Positions 58,902 through 64,000 of a stretch of DNA of 64,000 nucleotides are shown here, one piece after another. The notes under the pieces were generated by a model. The model did no database searches. It worked only from the letters and a program-made list of their open reading frames with translations, and had not been told where the DNA came from. This DNA comes from Neostapfia colusana. Its lineage: Eukaryota > Streptophyta > Magnoliopsida > Poales > Poaceae. Position numbers and translations under genes: made by a program. The stretch is from positions 94,724,780 to 94,788,779 of the forward strand of contig JASWHV010000009.1 of NCBI GenBank assembly GCA_030760725.1, in the 5' to 3' direction. The number at the start of each line of letters is the position of its first letter. The stretch's first letter is position 1.

Positions 58902-60150
58902 ATGGTTCGCACTAGGACCACACACGAGGTTTGTGGCTCTAGCCAACAGGGTGGCGATGACTCCCAGACACCGGCCTACGACAGCACCCTGCAGCAGCAG
59001 CCACCACCGCCGCCTCCGCTTACTCTAGCGGATGTGATAGCGGTACTGGTGGGAGGTCGTGAGGAGCAGACCGACCTGCTCCGCACGATCGTGCAGAATA
59101 CGTCCCAAGCGGGGGGGGGGGGCGTCAAGAGAGGGGGCCCCGTGAGGTGTCTTACTCGGACTTCATGAGTACGCACCCTCCAGTGTTCACAGAACCTGAA
59201 GAACCGCTAGAGGCCGACAACTGGCTGCGGACCATCGAGTCTAAGTTCGGGCTGCTCCAATGCACGGAGCGGCAAAAGACTCTGTTCTCAGCGCAGCAGC
59301 TTCACGGTGCCGCTGGTGCATGGTGGGCGAACTATGTCGCCTCACGTCTGGCTGGCCATGCCGTGGATTGGGAAGAGTTCCGGGAGGCCTTCCGCGCCTA
59401 TCATATCCCTCCCGGGATAATGAAGAGGAAGTTCCAAGAATTTTTGGAACTGAAGCAGGGCGGGAGGAGTGCCCATGACTACTCCCGTGCTTTCAACCAC
59501 CTGGCGCAATATGCGTCAGACTACATCTCCACCAAGGAGAAGAAGCGGGAGCACTTCTATCGGGGGTTACACCCCGAAATGAAGACGCATCTCGTGCAAT
59601 GGAATCGCGGCACTTTCAACGACCTCGTCAATGCCGCGATCATGCAAGAGGACGCTCAGCAGGAGTTGGCAGCTGAGCAGCGGAACCGCAGCGCTCCACC
59701 CAGCAGTGGGGGTGGCCCTCCTCAAAAGTACCGCATGGTGTATCGGACACCAGCCGGGCAGCAGTGGCGTCCACCGGCGTGACCTCAACAGTTCGGGGGA
59801 CGTTCTTTTCAAGCACCCCCGTTCTGACCGCTGATGCCACCACTGAGACAGCAGCAGCAGCAGCAGCAGACGGCACCCGGGCGTTTCCACCCCCACAACG
59901 CGCCCCGGGATTCCGTCCACCGATCAGCGGGGGACCGCCCTGTTTCACTTGCTTGACATGTGGCCAGGTGGGCCACTTCACAATGGACTGTCCCCAGTGG
60001 CAGCAGAGCAGCGGGCAAGCCCAGTTCCAGGGCGGTGCTCGAGGCCGACCTCAGGTCAAGAAGGTTGGTCAGCGGACTGGGGGCGTTCGCCACCTCAAAA
60101 ATGAGGACGCCCCAGAGGGAGAACATGCTGGCGGGTACGTTTACTCTCAA
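58902..60150 (+). pseudogene. gag: Element H gag with frameshifts and stops
   Basis: ATG at 58902 (MVRTRTTHEVCGSS). An expanded G run at about 59110-59122 shifts the frame compared with element A. The capsid-like domain is then open (DNWLRTIESKFGLLQC, AGAWWANYVAS) up to TGA at 59780-59782, with a second TGA at 59825-59827; both replace likely CGA codons. A seven-Gln run is followed by a one-base deletion near 59880. The CCHC knuckle CLTCGQVGHFTMDC lies at 59950-59991. A further deletion near 60123 precedes protease. Confidence 0.93.
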
Positions 60151-63100
60151 CGACAAAGCCATCATCATATTGTTTGATTCTGGTGCAACCCATAACTTCA
60201 TAAGTGCATCATATGTGGTTAAGCATCAGCTGGAAGCCTTTCCAACCGAGTGTTCTTATATGATCTGCTCACCGGGAGGAAAGATTTCAGCAACTATGAT
60301 GATTCCAAAAGCACCCTTGTTCTTAGGTGGGAAGATATACCCCACCACTATGATTATTCTTGAGGGGCAGAAGATTGATGCAATCTTAGGAATGTCATGG
60401 CTAAGCTACCATGGCGCTGTCCTGGAAACTTTATCACGGACGGTTCACCTCAACTCCCCATTACACCGTCCGCAGTCCCTCTTATTAGATAATCCAGTCT
60501 GAGAGGTTTCAGCGATTAATAGTACTGAAGATCTCAAGATAGAGGACATCACTGTAGTCCGGGAGTACCCCGATGTGTTCCCGGATGATATTTCGGGCAT
60601 GCCACCTGAGGGGGATGTCGAGTTCAAGATCGAGCTTGCACCCGGGACTACGCCCATATCACGGAGACCATACAAAATGGCTCCAAATGAGCTGGCTGAA
60701 CTGAAAGAACAGCTCAATGATCTGTTGAGCAAGGGTTTCATTAGGCCGAGTTCCTCGCCTTGGGGATGCTCGGAGCTGTTCGTAAAGAAGAAGGATGAAA
60801 CCTTGAGGCTATGTGTGGACTACCGGCCGCTCAACGCCGTCACCATCAAGAATAAGTACCTACTGCCCGCATCGACATATTGTTTGATCAACTTGTGGGT
60901 GCAAGTGTGTTCTCGAAGATGGACCTTCGATCTGGATATCACCAGATAAAGATCCGGGCAGAGGATATCCCGAAGACGGCCTTCTTGACGAGATATGGAT
61001 TATATGAATATCTCGTCATGTCCTTTGGTCTCACAAACGCTCCGGCCCATTTCATGTATCTCATGAACTCGATGTTCATGCCGGAGCTGGACAGGTTCGT
61101 TGTAGTGTTCATCGATGATATCTTGGTTTACTCCAAGACAGAAGCCGAACATGCCGAACACTTGAGGATCGTTCTTCAACGATTGCGAGACCACAAGCTC
61201 CACGCCAAGTTCAGTAAATGAGAGTTTTGGATCAGCCAAGTGCCATTCTTGGGACATATCATCTCAGCTGAAGGCATTTCGGTTGACCCGAGCAAAATTG
61301 AGCAAGTGCTGAAATGGAAAGCTCCCACTTCAGTTCATGAAGTCAGAAGCTTCCTCGGGTTAGCGGGATACTACCGGAGATTTATTCCAAGCTTCTCCAA
61401 GCTCGCTAAACCGATGACAGAATTGCTGAAGAAGGGAACGAAATATGTTTGGAACACGGCGTGTGAAGGAGCGTTCCAAGCATTGGTGAAGCATCTCACA
61501 ACAGCCCCGGTCTTAGCTCAGCCGGATACAACAAAGCCCTTCGACGTGTATTGTGGCGCGTCCGGTATTGGGCTCGGCTGTGTGTTGATGCAGAAAGGAC
61601 GTGTGGTCACCTATGGCTCATGCCAACTTTGGAACCATGAGCAGCACTATCCGACTCATGATCTTGAGCTTGCTGCAGTGGTTTTGGCGCTGAAAATGTG
61701 GAGGCACTATCTCCTGGGGAATCTGGTGCACCTCTACACCGACCACAAGAGCTTGAAATACATTTTCACCCAGAAGGAGCTGAATATGAGGCAAAGGAGG
61801 TGGTTAGAACTGATCAAAGATTATGAGATTGAGATCCATTACCACCCCGGCAATGCGAATGTGGTTGCCGACGCGCTGAGTCAGAAATCACATGTCCATA
61901 ACCTCACCATTACACCGGTGGAGGAGAAAGAGCTGAGTTTATACTTGGTTCCTTATGGATCACTTTACAACCTTCCCCTCATCCCTACTATTAGGGAGAA
62001 CATCATTGCAGCTCAAAAGACTGATAATGGCACACATCTCCGGAGACGGATAGATAATGGGGAGATCAAATGGTTCCGGAAGGATGATGAGTGGACGCTA
62101 TGGTTCAATGACCGCATAGTCGTACCCCGGGACATGGAACTGAGGAAAATGATCCTCGATGAAGCTCACTTGTCTAAATACTCCATTCATCCGGGCAGCA
62201 ACAAAATATACCAAGATTTGAAAAAGAAATTTTGGTGGACACGGATGAAGAGGGAGGTAGCGAAGTACGTATCCGAGTGCGATACGTGTAGACGAGTGAA
62301 AGCTGATCATATGAAGAAATCAGGGCTGTTGCAACCCCTGAAGATCCCGGCATGGAAATGGGAAGATGTGAGCATGGATTTCATTGTGGGATTGCCACTA
62401 ACTTCCAACAAACACGATTCCATTTGGGTAATCGTTGATCGGTTAACCAAGACGGCTCACTTCATCCCGGTGAGTACACGTTACAATGCCTACAAATATG
62501 CGGAACTGTACATAGCGAAGATTCTATGCTTATATGGGGTACCCAAGACCATCATCTCGGATCGAAGTGCATTTTTTGTATCTCGCTTTTGGGAGCAGCT
62601 ACACGCTGCATTGGGTACCAAGCTGATTAGGAGCTCCGCATATCACCCTCAGACAGATGGCCAAACAGAGAGGGTGAATCAAGTCCTGGAAGACATGTTG
62701 AGAGCATGTGCCATCCACCACGGTAGGAACTAGGATGATCACCTACCGTTGGCGGAATTCTCGTACAACAACGGCTATCAGGCTAGTATCAAGATGGCAC
62801 CCTACAAAGCTCTCTACGGTCCAAAATGCCGCACACCATTAAACTGGTGCGAGTCCGGCGAAAGGGTCACATTCGGGGTTGATGTGGTGAACGACGCCGA
62901 AGAGCGCGTTCGTACGATTCAAGCCAACTTGAAGGCCGCTCAATCCCGGCAGAAGAGCTATGCTGATAAGAGGCGTAGGCCATTGCACTTTGACGTCGGG
63001 GAACACGTGTACCTCCGTGTGTCTCCGATGAAGGGTGTGCACCGGTTTGGCGTCAAGGGGAAACTCGCTCCCCGTTTCATTGGACCCTATGCTATCACCA

Positions 63101-63426
63101 GAGAGTGTGGACCAGCGGCGTATAGGCTGGAGCTACCGGCATCTCTTGCTGGTGTCCATGACGTTTTCCATGTCTCACAACTGAGAAAATGTCTGAAGCA
63201 TACCGCTGCCGTTCCTACCAAAGACATCAGCGAGCTGCAACCGGATTTAACGTATGATGAATATCCGGTGGCGATTATTGATGAGAAAGCCCGAACCACG
63301 CGTAGCCAAACATTGTGGTTCTACAAAATACTCTGGAGCAACCACACTGCCGAAGAAGTGACGTGGGAGAGCGAGGAATTCCTTCGCTCAAATTACCCGG
63401 AGTTCATGGCGTCTCAACACGGGTAA
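60151..63426 (+). pseudogene. pol: Element H pol: protease, RT, RNase H, integrase, chromodomain (broken)
   Basis: Protease DSGATH at 60176-60193 is intact. A TGA at 60500-60502 and a one-base deletion near 60870 interrupt the path into RT, which keeps FIDDILVYS at 61108-61134 and then has a TGA at 61219-61221. RNase H has lost its first catalytic Asp: GASG replaces DASG at 61555-61557. The integrase has an HHCC region (about 62160-62310), the catalytic segments MDFIVGLP, SDRS and GQTERV, and a TAG at 62731-62733 where Trp is expected. The last stretch (62749-63426) is open, with GPYAIT, GVHDVFHVSQLRKCL and a C-terminal chromodomain (YKILWSNHTAEEVTWE) ending in TAA. Confidence 0.94.
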
Positions 63427-63457
63427 GTTCCTATTACATCGCTGTCTCTTCTTTTGT

Positions 63458-63492
63458 AATCTCGGGACGAGATTCTTTTAAGTGGGGAGGGA
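63458..63492 (+). other. Element H hairpin and polypurine tract
   Basis: AATCTCG-GGA-CGAGATT at 63458-63474, then AAGTGGGGAGGGA directly before the LTR. Confidence 0.85.
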
Positions 63493-64000
63493 TGTAAAAG
63501 CCAAAGAAAAGGGACTTGCAAGAACTTTTCATCACCTCACAAAACCACATCTTTTGTTGTGGATATCTTAAGAAAAATTGTGAAGAGCGAGTAACCTCCA
63601 TCAAAAGAGTGATTAGAGGAGAAAGCCCTAACTTTCACAAAGCCTGATTTCTACACATGAACATCAGAGGTGGAGCTCACCCCTAGGATTTGAAAAGTAT
63701 TGGGAAGGTTCAAGCCAAGTTTCATGCAAACCCAACCCTTTTGAGACAATTTTGGAGGCAAGTGGAAAAGAGGCTAATTTGAATGTAAATTCAAATTACA
63801 GCAACTTTCCTCCCTCAAATTCAAAAGTTAGCTTCATATTCAAACTCAGTACATTTTTCTGAGTTAGCCCACCAATTTTCATCCCCAGTGGAGTTCATTG
63901 TGTCAAGAGCTAAATTTGCAAGAATTCAAAACTGAATTTGAATTTCAGTTTAAACATGAAGCAAATTTAGCCAAACACAGTTCAAATTTGAGAACTCAAA
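63493..64000 (+). repeat. Element H 3' LTR, first 508 bp
   Basis: TGTAAAAGCC start, colinear with 53096 onward, and continues beyond the window. Confidence 0.95.

Larger units (their letters stand above)
53096..64000 (+). mobile_element. Element H: Ty3/gypsy element, family 1, plus strand, 3' LTR cut by window end
   Basis: 5' LTR 53096-56923, primer site, leader, gag, pol, polypurine tract and the first 508 bp of the 3' LTR. The bases 53091-53095 (ggcgg) would be the left target duplication; the right one lies outside. It is inserted into element E's integrase region in the opposite orientation. The starts of the two LTRs show roughly a dozen differences in 220 bp by eye, so the element is not young. 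Confidence 0.96.

Noticed and set aside
1..64000. Host genes, tRNA, rRNA or miRNA loci
   Set aside because: Every stretch over 300 bases could be assigned to an LTR, leader, spacer or gag-pol-orf0 region of an element. The tRNA-like matches are only primer-binding sites.

Overview
This window is plant nuclear DNA, most likely from a large grass-type genome. I found no host gene, rRNA, tRNA or CRISPR array. Essentially all 64 kb can be assigned to eight nested Ty3/gypsy LTR retrotransposons. All have the PR-RT-RNaseH-IN order where pol is visible. Copies with a visible end carry a C-terminal chromodomain, which places them in the chromovirus (Tekay/Del-like) group, and their primer sites match initiator-Met tRNA. 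I cannot name the species or the published element families from the sequence alone.

Layout, labelled A-H from left to right. A (minus, 1-10323): pol, gag, leader and a 4.0 kb 5' LTR, inserted into the gag of B. B (minus, 10324 to about 14296): gag, a leader with a tandemly repeated primer site, and an LTR; it joins the gag of C. C (minus, 14297-19362): start of gag, an accessory orf0 and a 3.4 kb 5' LTR, inserted into the gag of D. D (plus, 19363-21515): decayed gag-PR-RT, the oldest host seen. E (minus, 21516-22851 plus 50975-53095): 3' LTR and the end of pol, inserted into the RT of D. F (minus, 22852-50974): a complete element with target duplication TGCAT, inserted into E's 3' LTR. G (minus, 23691-36339): a complete element with target duplication TTAGC, inserted into F's 3' LTR. 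H (plus, 53096 to beyond 64000): inserted into the integrase part of E. By similarity A and H form family 1, D, E and F family 2, C and G family 3, and B family 4.

Nearly every gag-pol reading frame is broken by stops or single-base indels, so no copy looks autonomous. G keeps an open gag, and C and F keep open orf0 genes. In families 2 and 3, orf0 lies between leader and gag on the same strand and encodes a globular N-terminal part, a coiled coil and an acidic tail.

The most interesting signal is an apparent splicing architecture shared by four diverged families. Each LTR holds two short in-frame segments bounded by splice consensus sites (AAG|GC/GTAAG donors, CAG acceptors). They share the same phase-1 split glycine codon and are separated by 1.0-1.2 kb. 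In addition, all nine visible gag and orf0 start codons lie directly at, or one base after, a pyrimidine-rich AG acceptor-like site. This suggests that gag, orf0 and possibly a small acidic LTR peptide are expressed from spliced RNAs. RNA data are needed to prove this.
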